A stretch of 58,892 nt of DNA from CAYLJJ01 sp964384025 (GTDB lineage Bacteria > Myxococcota_A > Bradymonadia > UBA7976 > UBA1532): assembly GCA_964384025.1 (NCBI GenBank), contig CAYLJJ010000030.1:1-58892 (forward strand), in the 5' to 3' direction. The position numbers and the translations under genes were made by a program. Each line of letters starts with the position of its first letter. Position 1 is the first letter of the stretch. The notes below the pieces were generated by a model. That model had not been told where the DNA came from. It saw only the letters and a program-made list of their open reading frames with translations, and ran no database searches. Below, piece by piece: positions 16,286 through 24,973 of this stretch.

Positions 16286-17085
16286 AGCCTGCTTGGCGCT
16301 TCGCTGTGTTGGGTCGCCCCATTCAGCACAGTCGATCTCCTGCACTCCATAGGGCCGCAGGCCAGATCTGTGGCCTCTCCGTCTTTTCTGAAGCGATCTC
16401 TTTGGGTCCTGAGGAGCTAAAAGAGGCGCTCCCCAGGCTTCGTAAACTGGACGGCTTTAATGTCACCGCTCCTCTTAAGGAGCAGATTTTGCCTTTTATG
16501 GACGAGATCGGCCCTGAAGCTGAGCGCTTAGGCGCGGTTAACACTGTGCGTTGTAAAGAAGGTGTCCTCTACGGAGAGAACAGCGATCTTGAGGGCTTTT
16601 TGAGGGCGCTTCCGAAGCAGCCCTTCTTGAAACCTGTCATCTTGGGCGCGGGGGGCGCTGCCAGAGCTGTAGTCGTGGCTTTGATGAGCCGCTCAATCCC
16701 TTTAAAGATCCTCAACCGAAATATTAAGCGAGCCCAATATCTTCTTGAAACCTTAGAAGTTCAAGCTGAGGTTTTCTCTCTAGAACGTGGCTTGACAGCT
16801 CTGAGAAATGCTGATCTCTTGATCAACTGCCTGCCTCCTTCTGCAGGCCTACCCATTCCCTTAGAATTACTCCCTGTGGACTGTCTCTTGATGGATCTGA
16901 GTTACTCAGGTTCCCCTCTTCAGACGCGGGGTTTTCAGTTGGGCTTAGAGATCTTGGATGGTTGGGAGATGTTCCTTGCTCAGGGGGCTCGCTCCTTTGA
17001 GATCTGGACAACTCGGCGTCCCGGGCTTGAGGAGCTGAGGGCTCAACTTTTCAGTGATTCCCAACCAGACAGTTCTGGGAAGTAG
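16282..17085 (+). CDS. aroE: Shikimate 5-dehydrogenase
   Basis: It catalyses NADPH reduction of 3-dehydroshikimate to shikimate in aromatic amino acid synthesis. The 267-residue protein has the shikimate site HSRSPALH (17-24), the catalytic Lys66 in GFNVTAPLKE, GAVNTV, Asp102 in GENSDLEGF (family pattern GxNTDxxG) and the NADP loop LGAGGAARA (121-129). ATG 16282 overlaps the ribF stop by four bases; a TTG two codons earlier is less likely. The last residues are polar and have no special feature. Confidence 0.93.
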   Translation: MKPAWRFAVLGRPIQHSRSPALHRAAGQICGLSVFSEAISLGPEELKEALPRLRKLDGFNVTAPLKEQILPFMDEIGPEAERLGAVNTVRCKEGVLYGENSDLEGFLRALPKQPFLKPVILGAGGAARAVVVALMSRSIPLKILNRNIKRAQYLLETLEVQAEVFSLERGLTALRNADLLINCLPPSAGLPIPLELLPVDCLLMDLSYSGSPLQTRGFQLGLEILDGWEMFLAQGARSFEIWTTRRPGLEELRAQLFSDSQPDSSGK

Positions 17086-17433
17086 CCCTCCCTAGACTCT
17101 CTGAGAGTGACCAAAAGGGAAACTCACAGAAGCCCAAGAGAGTTCCAGCTCCTTCTCCAGAATGGGGATGGGTGCTGAGCTATTGACCAAGAGGGGGTTT
17201 TGGAAATAGTGTCGTACTTACAAATGCTTGGTGAAGGTTGTCCAGATCTCCTTTCCCCTTTTAACTCAGGGAGAGTCTTGAGGGCACTGATAACGGAGAT
17301 TTTAAGAAAAGTGTCGTGTTTGCGCACAGTCGGCGATACTCAAGGAGTCTTCTATCCCCCGCCTGAAAAACAGGTTATTCTCAGGTCTTCTCTACGCAAC
17401 TTATCTCATCTTAATCAAAGAGCTTAGTCCATC
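17086..17433. other. Intergenic, 348 bp, AT-richer, no gene seen
   Basis: This stretch separates aroE from the AT-rich lipoprotein gene. Two short similar segments containing agtgtcgt (near 17210 and 17310) occur. No protein-like frame, clear promoter or terminator was recognised. It may mark the edge of an acquired segment. Confidence 0.4.
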
Positions 17434-18903
17434 ATGATCCGCACAACACCAACCATGTTACTTCTCATGTTTGCACTTTTTGGAATTTTGGGGTGCGCTG
17501 GGCCGGGAGAATTTACTGTTGCAGACAGTTCAGATGAAGAACTGTATAGCATGGATGCATTAGGCTCCATGGAAAGCTACCCCGACGCTATGGCAATGAC
17601 AGATGACGATACTAATAAACCAACCTCAAATGGTCGTATGTTCGATGTCTGTACAAATGACAATGAGTGTCTATCAAATTACTGCATTGAGTTCGAAGAT
17701 GAAAAGGTATGTACAAAGCTATGCTCTGGAAATTCCTGTCCTGAAGGTTGGGACTGTAAGACGCTCATCAACTCTGGTGCTGATGTTGTCCGCCTTTGTA
17801 TACCTCTCCGTGATACGCTCTGTGGCGGTTGCGAGAACAATACGGACTGCGGTATTTTTGGAGACCAATGTATTCAAATCGCAGGTAGAAGTGTTTGTGG
17901 TCGCGATTGTTCCGTTAATTTCAGCTGTCCAGAAGGGTTCATCTGTGATGAAGTCACAGATCTATCAGGAAATTCGGGGACGCAGTGTATTCCTGAATCT
18001 GGAATCTGCTCATGTAGACCTGAAGATGATGGTGAAAATCGCCCCTGTATCCGTACAAGCGAATGGGGGATTTGTGAGGGGATTGAGGTTTGTAACGGAG
18101 ACTCAGGATGGAGTGTTTGTAGTGCTTCTCCACCAGTTGAAGAAATTTGCGATGGAATCGATAATGACTGTGACAACCTTATCGATGAAGATCTAATTCC
18201 TCGAGCCTGCGAAGGCCCTCGCAATGATATTGGCGTTTGCATTGGAATTGAAAGTTGCGAAGGCGGACTTGGTTATGTTTGCAACGCAGAAATCCCTTCT
18301 TACGAAATATGCGATGGAATTGATAATGATTGCGACGATGTGATCGATAACGATATTTGTTACGATGGCAACCCTTGCACTCGTGACATATGTGTGCTCG
18401 GTAGCGCAAATGGTGATTGCAATTTTGCTCCTCGGGTGGGTCCGTGCGATGATGGTGACGCCTGTACGGCAGATGAAATCTGTAATGAGGATGGTATGTG
18501 TAGTGGTTCTCTTGTCAACTGCGATGACAATAACCCATGTACAACTGATTCTTGTAACTCTACTACTGGCTGTGTAAATACTATGGCCGATGGTGCTCCC
18601 TGTGAAACCGGAAATCTTTGCACTAATGACATCTGTGCTGGAGGAGTTTGTACTGTAGGAGGCCAAGTAACATGTCGTACGAGCCAATGCATGGACGCAG
18701 AGTGTCGTCCTGATACAGGATGCGTAAATCTGCCCCGCTCTGGAGGAATTTGTGATGATGATGACAGATGTACCAGTGGTGAGATGTGTTCAAATGGATC
18801 TTGTGTCGGTGGTGTTGAAATGGATTGCAACAGCCTTTGCAATTGTTCTTCGGGTGGCCTTTCCATTTGTGTTTCCGGTGTTTGTGCATGTGCATGTCTC
18901 TGA
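17434..18903 (+). CDS. Cys-rich lipoprotein with two DNDCD motifs, AT-rich codon usage
   Basis: The 489-residue protein begins with a lipoprotein signal (FGILGCAG, Cys21). A short acidic linker follows, then tandem Cys-rich units: CTNDNECLSNYC, CPEGWDC, two MopE-type units (EICDGIDNDCD), and several CTxDxC/GxC repeats of the kind DGDACTADEICNEDGMC. The whole chain after the linker is disulfide-rich, so it is predicted to sit on the outer surface. Lines sampled here have about 43-45% GC, well below the 58% or more of neighbouring housekeeping genes. It lies just upstream of the pilus genes, but a role in piliation is only a guess. Confidence 0.8.
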   Translation: MIRTTPTMLLLMFALFGILGCAGPGEFTVADSSDEELYSMDALGSMESYPDAMAMTDDDTNKPTSNGRMFDVCTNDNECLSNYCIEFEDEKVCTKLCSGNSCPEGWDCKTLINSGADVVRLCIPLRDTLCGGCENNTDCGIFGDQCIQIAGRSVCGRDCSVNFSCPEGFICDEVTDLSGNSGTQCIPESGICSCRPEDDGENRPCIRTSEWGICEGIEVCNGDSGWSVCSASPPVEEICDGIDNDCDNLIDEDLIPRACEGPRNDIGVCIGIESCEGGLGYVCNAEIPSYEICDGIDNDCDDVIDNDICYDGNPCTRDICVLGSANGDCNFAPRVGPCDDGDACTADEICNEDGMCSGSLVNCDDNNPCTTDSCNSTTGCVNTMADGAPCETGNLCTNDICAGGVCTVGGQVTCRTSQCMDAECRPDTGCVNLPRSGGICDDDDRCTSGEMCSNGSCVGGVEMDCNSLCNCSSGGLSICVSGVCACACL

Positions 18904-19238
18904 GTGAATGGTTGCATCAATTGTGTTTATTGTTGCTAATGATGACAACCAGTTAGGGAGGGTAAAGGTAAACTACTGTTTTCAAATCAAAGGGTCTCGA
19001 TCTCCTCTAAAAACTTGGCACAGCTGAGTTACTCGAACTCCTGTCCATCAACTATTCCTGCTCCCCTTGATCTTTTGGAGAGATTCCCAGGTTCCAGGTC
19101 ACAGCTCAACGCTCATAGCAACGAGTTTTGCTGAGATTGCCCCAAGGTGACTCCTGAGATCCATTGACACCCTGAGACTCTAGACCTCTAATGTGGAGCG
19201 TGACTACTCCTCGCTCCATCTTTGACAGGTGAATCTGT
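18904..19238. other. Intergenic, 335 bp upstream of pilB
   Basis: No gene is seen. It holds the candidate pilB promoter at its right end; the rest has no structure I could recognise. Confidence 0.5.
19164..19192 (+). promoter_or_regulatory. Sigma-70-type promoter for the pilBTC genes
   Basis: A perfect TTGACA (19164-19169) is followed after exactly 17 bp by TCTAAT (19187-19192; five of six to TATAAT). Transcription would begin near 19199, about 40 bases before the pilB ATG. Confidence 0.7.
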
Positions 19239-20933
19239 ATGTCCGAACGTATCGGTGAGCTCCTCGTTCGCGAGAACTTGATCAACTTAACGCAGCTCAA
19301 AAAGGCTAAGGATACACAGAGAAAATCGGGTGAACGCCTGACCTACACTCTCACCAAGATGGGCATGGTGGGGGAACGTGAACTCACGACCTTCCTGAGC
19401 CGGCACTACGGGGTTCCCTCCATCAATCTGGAGGATTTTCAGATCGATGATGATGTGATCAAGCTGATCCCCAAGGAGTTGGCTTATCAACATCAGGTGC
19501 TCCCGGTCAGCCGAGCAGGCTCTGCGCTCATCGTCGCGATGGCGGATCCCTCCAATCTGCACGCCATCGACGATATCAAGTTCAGGACGACCTACAGCGT
19601 AGAGGTCGTGGTCTCCAGCGAAGAAGCGATCAGAAAAGCGCTGGATCGCTATTACGATGAATCGACCACCTATGAGGAGATCATCGGTGACTTTGACCCC
19701 GAAGAGGTTGAGGTCGCAGATATCAACTCTGAGGAGGATATCGTTGATCTGGAGAGATCTTCCGAAGAGGCTCCCGTCGTACGCTTGGTCAACCTGATCC
19801 TGGTTGATGCGATCAAAAAGAACGCCTCTGATATTCATATTGAGCCTTACGAGAAGAGCTTCCGGGTCAGGTACCGTATCGATGGTGTGCTCTATGAGAT
19901 TATGCACCCGCCGCTCAAGTTGAAGAACGCGATCACAAGCCGTATCAAGATCATGTCTCAGTTGGATATCGCTGAGCGACGATTGCCTCAGGATGGACGC
20001 ATCAAAATCAAGATGGGCGGAGGCAAGGAGATGGATTTCCGCGTCTCTGTGCTCCCCACCCTCTTTGGCGAGAAGATCGTCATGCGTCTCTTAGATAAGA
20101 GCAATCTTCAACTGGATATGACCAAGTTAGGTTTTGAACCTGCTCAGATAGATATTTTCAAAGAGGCGATCTATCAACCCTTTGGAATGGTCTTAGTCAC
20201 CGGTCCAACAGGTTCCGGCAAGACCACGACGCTCTATTCTGCGCTCTCCGATCTCAACAAAACCTCGGAGAACCTCTCAACAGCAGAGGATCCGGTCGAG
20301 TTCAACCTGGGTGGCATCAACCAAGTCCAGATGCATGACTCCATCGGGCTTAACTTCTCTGCTGCGCTGCGCTCCTTCTTGAGGCAGGATCCAGACATCA
20401 TCATGGTGGGGGAGATCCGCGACTTTGAGACCGCAGAGATCGCGGTGAAAGCAGCCCTGACCGGACACCTTGTGCTCTCTACTCTACACACCAATGATGC
20501 CCCCTCCACCATCCACCGTCTCCTCAATATGGGCGTTGAGCCTTTCCTGGTGACCGCCTCGGTCAACGCCATCGTAGCGCAGCGTTTGGCTCGTCGCATC
20601 TGCAAGGAGTGCAAAGAGCCCCTCAAGACTGATCCCCAACAGCTGCTCAAGTTGGGCTTAGCCAGCGACTTGGTGGACAAGTCTAAGGTGATGAAGGGAA
20701 CGGGCTGTCGCACCTGTAATGAGACCGGGTTTAAGGGCCGCGTCGCCCTCTATGAGGTGATGCCGATGATAGAAGAGCTCAAGGAGCTGGTGCTCCAGGG
20801 GGCTTCTACAGTAGAACTAAAACGCGCAGCGATCCTGGGTGGCATGAAGACACTCAGACAATCTGCACTCTCCAAGCTTATTGAGGGGGTCACGACGGTC
20901 TCTGAGGTACTCCGCAACACCGTGGGAGATTAA
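19239..20933 (+). CDS. pilB: Type IV pilus extension ATPase PilB
   Basis: It is the hexameric ATPase that powers pilus assembly from the cytoplasmic face of the inner membrane. The 564-residue protein begins with an MshEN domain (RIGELLVRENLINLTQL; about 1-150). An N2 domain (ASDIHIEP) follows, then the ATPase core with Walker A GPTGSGKTTT (322-331), Asp box AEDPVE, Walker B PDIIMVGEIRD and His box STLHTND. The zinc site has Cys pairs CKECKEP and GCRTCNETG. It starts the classical order pilB-pilT-pilC-pilS-pilR-pilA. pilT follows after a 3-base gap. Confidence 0.95.
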   Translation: MSERIGELLVRENLINLTQLKKAKDTQRKSGERLTYTLTKMGMVGERELTTFLSRHYGVPSINLEDFQIDDDVIKLIPKELAYQHQVLPVSRAGSALIVAMADPSNLHAIDDIKFRTTYSVEVVVSSEEAIRKALDRYYDESTTYEEIIGDFDPEEVEVADINSEEDIVDLERSSEEAPVVRLVNLILVDAIKKNASDIHIEPYEKSFRVRYRIDGVLYEIMHPPLKLKNAITSRIKIMSQLDIAERRLPQDGRIKIKMGGGKEMDFRVSVLPTLFGEKIVMRLLDKSNLQLDMTKLGFEPAQIDIFKEAIYQPFGMVLVTGPTGSGKTTTLYSALSDLNKTSENLSTAEDPVEFNLGGINQVQMHDSIGLNFSAALRSFLRQDPDIIMVGEIRDFETAEIAVKAALTGHLVLSTLHTNDAPSTIHRLLNMGVEPFLVTASVNAIVAQRLARRICKECKEPLKTDPQQLLKLGLASDLVDKSKVMKGTGCRTCNETGFKGRVALYEVMPMIEELKELVLQGASTVELKRAAILGGMKTLRQSALSKLIEGVTTVSEVLRNTVGD

Positions 20934-20936
20934 AGC

Positions 20937-22001
20937 GTGGCCAACCTACACCAACTCCTCAAGCTGATGGTGGAAAAAGGAGCTTCAGATCTACACATCA
21001 CCGCAGCCTCTGCCCCCCAATTGAGGATCGATGGCCATCTGATCCCCCTTAACACTCCCCCCATGACTCGAGAAGAGACCCAGCAACTCTGTTACTCTAT
21101 CCTCACAGAGTCTCAAAAGCAGGAGTTTGAGGAGAGTAACGAGATCGATCTCAGCTTTGGGGTCAAGGGGCTTTGCCGCTTTCGAGCCAATATCTTCCTA
21201 CAGAAAGGCGGGATCGCTGGCGCCTTTCGGATGATCCCTTCCAAGATCCACTCATTCGAGGAGTTGGGTTTGCCCTCTGTCATTGAGGAGTTGACTTACC
21301 GAAAGAATGGACTTGTGTTGGTGACCGGCCCCACAGGCTCAGGAAAGTCCACTACTTTGGCTGCTATGGTGGATAAGATCAACACCGACAGACACCTCCA
21401 TATCCTGACCATCGAAGACCCGATCGAGTACCTCCATCAACACAAAAACTGCATCATCAACCAGAGAGAGATCGGCGCCGATACACACAATTTTAAGGCG
21501 GCGCTTCGTTCAGTTTTGCGACAAGATCCAGATGTTGTCTTGATCGGTGAGATGCGCGATCTAGAGACGGTGGAGGCGGCTTTGCAGATTGGAGAGACAG
21601 GGCATCTCTGTATGGGCACTCTCCACACCAACTCTGCGATCCAATCGATCCACAGGATCATCGATCTCTTCCCTCCTCACCAGCAGTCTCAGATCCGGTC
21701 CCAGCTCAGTTTTACTCTAGAAGGGATCGTCAGCCAGCAGTTGATCCAAAAGGCTTCAGGTGTAGGGCGAGTGATGGCTTGCGAGATTATGATCCCTACT
21801 GCAGCCATTCGTAACTTGATACGAGAAGATAAATTGCATCAAGTTTATAGTCAAATGCAGGTTGGGCAGTCTAAATACAGTATGCAGACTATGAATCAAT
21901 GCTTGCTTTCTCTATATGAAGAAGGCAAATTGACACTTGAAGATACCCTTGCGCATTCTAATGATCAGGATGAGCTAAAATCTATGATTAGTAGTCGTTA
22001 G
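20937..22001 (+). CDS. pilT: Type IV pilus retraction ATPase PilT
   Basis: The ATPase disassembles pili and drives twitching. The 354-residue protein has the PilT length, ASDLHI at 17-22, Walker A GPTGSGKST (131-139), Walker B PDVVLIGEMRD, and the retraction-specific AIRNLIRE motif near residue 293. The GTG start at 20937 follows the pilB stop directly. Its last 200 bases are AT-rich compared with the body of the gene, part of a composition shift that continues into the pilus region. A 147-bp gap separates it from pilC. Confidence 0.95.
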   Translation: MANLHQLLKLMVEKGASDLHITAASAPQLRIDGHLIPLNTPPMTREETQQLCYSILTESQKQEFEESNEIDLSFGVKGLCRFRANIFLQKGGIAGAFRMIPSKIHSFEELGLPSVIEELTYRKNGLVLVTGPTGSGKSTTLAAMVDKINTDRHLHILTIEDPIEYLHQHKNCIINQREIGADTHNFKAALRSVLRQDPDVVLIGEMRDLETVEAALQIGETGHLCMGTLHTNSAIQSIHRIIDLFPPHQQSQIRSQLSFTLEGIVSQQLIQKASGVGRVMACEIMIPTAAIRNLIREDKLHQVYSQMQVGQSKYSMQTMNQCLLSLYEEGKLTLEDTLAHSNDQDELKSMISSR

Positions 22002-22148
22002 TGCTTTTGTTTGGGATGGTTAAAGTATTTTCTTATGAAGACGAACAACGACATTTTTGGGTAGAAGCTCCGAGAATCCCTTAATTCTTCCCTGGCGCTT
22101 CAAATCGCAGTAGCATCCTGAAGCTTGGATAGAAACTTGGGGGTCTAG

Positions 22149-23357
22149 ATGGCTGAATGGGTCTGGGAAGGCCGAACACGCTCTGGGGAGGTTCGCAAGG
22201 GCAAGATGACAGCGGACAGTGAGCGAGATGTTCACCTCCGCCTCCGCCAACAAAATATTCAGGCGAGCAAAGTAAAGAAGAAGGGTCGCTCTCTACCCAT
22301 TCCCAAGTTTGGAGGCTCGGTCAAAGCCTCTCAGTTGGTGGTCTTTGTTCGGCAGTTCGCCACGATGATCGACGCTGGTCTGCCCTTAGTTCAGTGCCTG
22401 GATATCCTCTCTTCACAGGAGCCCAATAAGAATTTTAAGCGGATTCTCACCCAGGTGAAGAGTGATGTGGAATCTGGAGCAACCTTTGCCGATTCTCTGC
22501 GCAAACACCCCAAAGTCTTCGATAACCTCTTCGTTAACTTGGTCTCAGCGGGAGAGATCGGCGGGATCCTTGACACCATCCTCAACCGCCTCGCCAACTA
22601 CATCGAGAAGAATGTCAAGCTCATGCGCCAAGTCAAGTCGGCGCTCACCTACCCCATCGGTATCCTAGTTGTTTCAGTGGGCGTCGTCGCCGCGCTCCTG
22701 AAGTATGTCATTCCCACCTTTGAATCGATGTTCAAAGATATGGGTAATGCCAAGCTTCCAGGATTGACCTTGGTCGTCATCGCTGCCTCTCATTGGTTCC
22801 AGGCCAACTTTATCTATATCATCTTAGGTATTGTGGGGATGCTCTGGTTTGCTAAGTGGCTCTTAGGCACAGACAAAGGTCGGGTTGCCTTTGATACCTT
22901 TATGCTCAAGCTTCCTCTCATCGGTACTCTCATCAGGAAGATCGCAGTAGCCAAGTTTACCCGCACCTTGGGGACCATGATCGCCTCAGGTGTTCCTATC
23001 TTGGATGCCTTGGACATCGTAGCCAACTCTGCTGGAAATCGAGTGGTTGAGTCCGCCATCCATTTTGTCCGCGATAAGATTTCAGAGGGCAGCAACATGG
23101 CAGATCCTCTTGCAAAGACCAATGTCTTCCCCTCTATGGTCGTACAGATGATCGCGGTGGGAGAGAGCACAGGGGCAATGGATACCATGCTTCAAAAAAT
23201 CGCCGATTTTTATGAAGATGAGGTCGAGGTCGCTGTCGCCAGCCTGACCAGTCTCTTAGAACCTCTAATGATGGTGTTTATTGGTGGCATAGTTGGAACT
23301 GTTCTTATTGCGATGTATCTACCCGTATTCTCCATTGCGGGTAATGTAAAGACCTAA
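22149..23357 (+). CDS. pilC: Type IV pilus inner-membrane platform protein PilC
   Basis: The 402-residue protein is a GspF-family platform protein that links pilin assembly to PilB/PilT. It shows the duplicated T2SSF domains, each with a conserved start (FVRQFATMIDAGLPLVQCL near residue 65; FTRTLGTMIASGVPILDAL near 270) and the E-x-G-E-type segments SAGEIGG and AVGESTGAMD. Membrane segments occur near 170-190, 220-240 and 370-395. A GGGGGT site precedes ATG 22149. Confidence 0.94.
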   Translation: MAEWVWEGRTRSGEVRKGKMTADSERDVHLRLRQQNIQASKVKKKGRSLPIPKFGGSVKASQLVVFVRQFATMIDAGLPLVQCLDILSSQEPNKNFKRILTQVKSDVESGATFADSLRKHPKVFDNLFVNLVSAGEIGGILDTILNRLANYIEKNVKLMRQVKSALTYPIGILVVSVGVVAALLKYVIPTFESMFKDMGNAKLPGLTLVVIAASHWFQANFIYIILGIVGMLWFAKWLLGTDKGRVAFDTFMLKLPLIGTLIRKIAVAKFTRTLGTMIASGVPILDALDIVANSAGNRVVESAIHFVRDKISEGSNMADPLAKTNVFPSMVVQMIAVGESTGAMDTMLQKIADFYEDEVEVAVASLTSLLEPLMMVFIGGIVGTVLIAMYLPVFSIAGNVKT

Positions 23358-23392
23358 TTTTGTCTTCAATATCTTCATCCCAGTCGGAGTTA

Positions 23393-24973
23393 ATGAATAA
23401 GCTCCAATGGTTGATGTTTTTTAGAATTGTGATGATCACAGTTCTTTTAGGATCAACACTAATCTTTGGGATTGGAGAATCTTCTGGTTTTTTTGATTCA
23501 GAATATGTAATTTTAACTGCGATCATTGTTGCAGAATATGCACTCACTATATTATATGCACTTCTATTACATGTGCTTAGATATTTGACAAGTTTGGCAT
23601 ATTTTCAGCTGTTCATGGATATATTTCTTGCCTCATCAATCATTATGCTCACTGGAAAGATGGATAGCCCTTTTTCTTTTCTACTCTCCTTGACAGTATT
23701 GAATGCTTCTATAATTTTGTATAGAAAAGGGGCCGTAGTTATAGCTGTCGCATCATTTCTAGTTATTATCGGATTGTTTTTGTGGGAAATCTCATATAAT
23801 GAAGTTCCACTATCTTTCGAAAATCAAGTCTTGAGAGTGTTATCGATAAATACAATTGTCAATATTGCTGCGATATTCTTAGTTTCTTTGCTGTCTTCAT
23901 ATTTAAGTGAGCGTCTTAGATTTGCAAGTGAAGACTTGAGAACAATAAAAACGATAAATGAACACGTAATTAATAGTATTACGAGTGGAATGGTTGGATT
24001 TTCGCTTGATAATCGAATCATCTTTTTTAACCCTGCCGCGGAGAAGATCACAGGCTTGCTGAGCAAAGATGTCCAGTATCAGGATGTGAGGGATCTCTTT
24101 CCCAGTTTAGAGGAGAGAGCGACTTTACCTGAAGATCGCTGGGAGGCCAGCTTCAGGCGCTCAGATGGAGAGCAAAAATGTTTGGGTTTCTCTATCTCTC
24201 CGCTTATCGGAGGCTTTGACAAGCACCGAGGTTGGATCCTGATCTTTCAAGACCTGACACCTTTTAGAGAGATGGAGAACCGTGTTCGTCGCAGCGAACA
24301 GTTGGCTGCTGTTGGGAAGATGGCAGCGGCTATTGCTCATGAGATCCGCAACCCTCTTGGGAGTATGAGTGGAAGTCTTCAACTTTTAAGAGAGCTCAGC
24401 GGTGGCAATACGGAAAAGAAGCTCGTTGAGATTGCTCTTCGAGAAATTGATCGGCTTAACAATTTGGTTACTGATTTTCTTAAGTTTTCTCGTCCTATCC
24501 CTCCTAAAGCGAGCAAATTCGAACTTGGAAAACTTCTCGATGATATAGTTGGATTCTATTTAATGGACACAGAAGAGGATCAACTAATAAGCATCAACCA
24601 TGACAGGTCAATTAATATCGAAGCTGACTATGATCAGCTTAAACAGGTGTTTTTAAATCTGATAAGAAACTCCATCGATTCTAATGATAGAAATCAGGAG
24701 ATCAGAATCGTAACTCATCACACCAAAAATGATCTTGTTACTGTTGACGTGATTGACAAAGGCACGGGAATCAGAGAAGAACTGTTGGATCAGGTGTTTG
24801 ATCCATTTTTCACTACGAAATCAGATGGAACAGGCTTAGGCCTTCCTACAAGCCTGAGAATCATAGAAGGACATGGTGGCTATATCGACGTAAAAAGCAA
24901 AATCGGACAAGGCAGTAAGTTCTCTGTAGTTTTGCCGACCCATCAATCAAAAAGCAAAGAGAGATCTGAATGA
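23393..24973 (+). CDS. pilS: Membrane sensor histidine kinase PilS
   Basis: This is the sensor of the PilS/PilR pair that controls pilin expression. ATG 23393 is chosen because a GGAG site lies 5 bases upstream; an in-frame TTG at 23360 is the alternative. The 526-residue protein has about six membrane segments (1-170), a PAS domain (about 185-295), a HisKA domain with phospho-accepting His316 in AAIAHEIRNPLGS, and a HATPase domain (LIRNSID, GTGIREE, GTGLGLPTS). Base composition changes inside the gene: lines in the membrane part (23401) and the ATPase part (24541) have about 33-35% GC, but lines in the PAS part (24061, 24181) have about 48-50%. Its stop overlaps pilR (ATGA). Confidence 0.93.
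   Translation: MNKLQWLMFFRIVMITVLLGSTLIFGIGESSGFFDSEYVILTAIIVAEYALTILYALLLHVLRYLTSLAYFQLFMDIFLASSIIMLTGKMDSPFSFLLSLTVLNASIILYRKGAVVIAVASFLVIIGLFLWEISYNEVPLSFENQVLRVLSINTIVNIAAIFLVSLLSSYLSERLRFASEDLRTIKTINEHVINSITSGMVGFSLDNRIIFFNPAAEKITGLLSKDVQYQDVRDLFPSLEERATLPEDRWEASFRRSDGEQKCLGFSISPLIGGFDKHRGWILIFQDLTPFREMENRVRRSEQLAAVGKMAAAIAHEIRNPLGSMSGSLQLLRELSGGNTEKKLVEIALREIDRLNNLVTDFLKFSRPIPPKASKFELGKLLDDIVGFYLMDTEEDQLISINHDRSINIEADYDQLKQVFLNLIRNSIDSNDRNQEIRIVTHHTKNDLVTVDVIDKGTGIREELLDQVFDPFFTTKSDGTGLGLPTSLRIIEGHGGYIDVKSKIGQGSKFSVVLPTHQSKSKERSE

Noticed and set aside
17124..17327. Reverse-strand small gene in the aroE-lipoprotein gap
   Set aside because: The translation has no protein-like pattern, no ribosome-binding site and no signal or domain.
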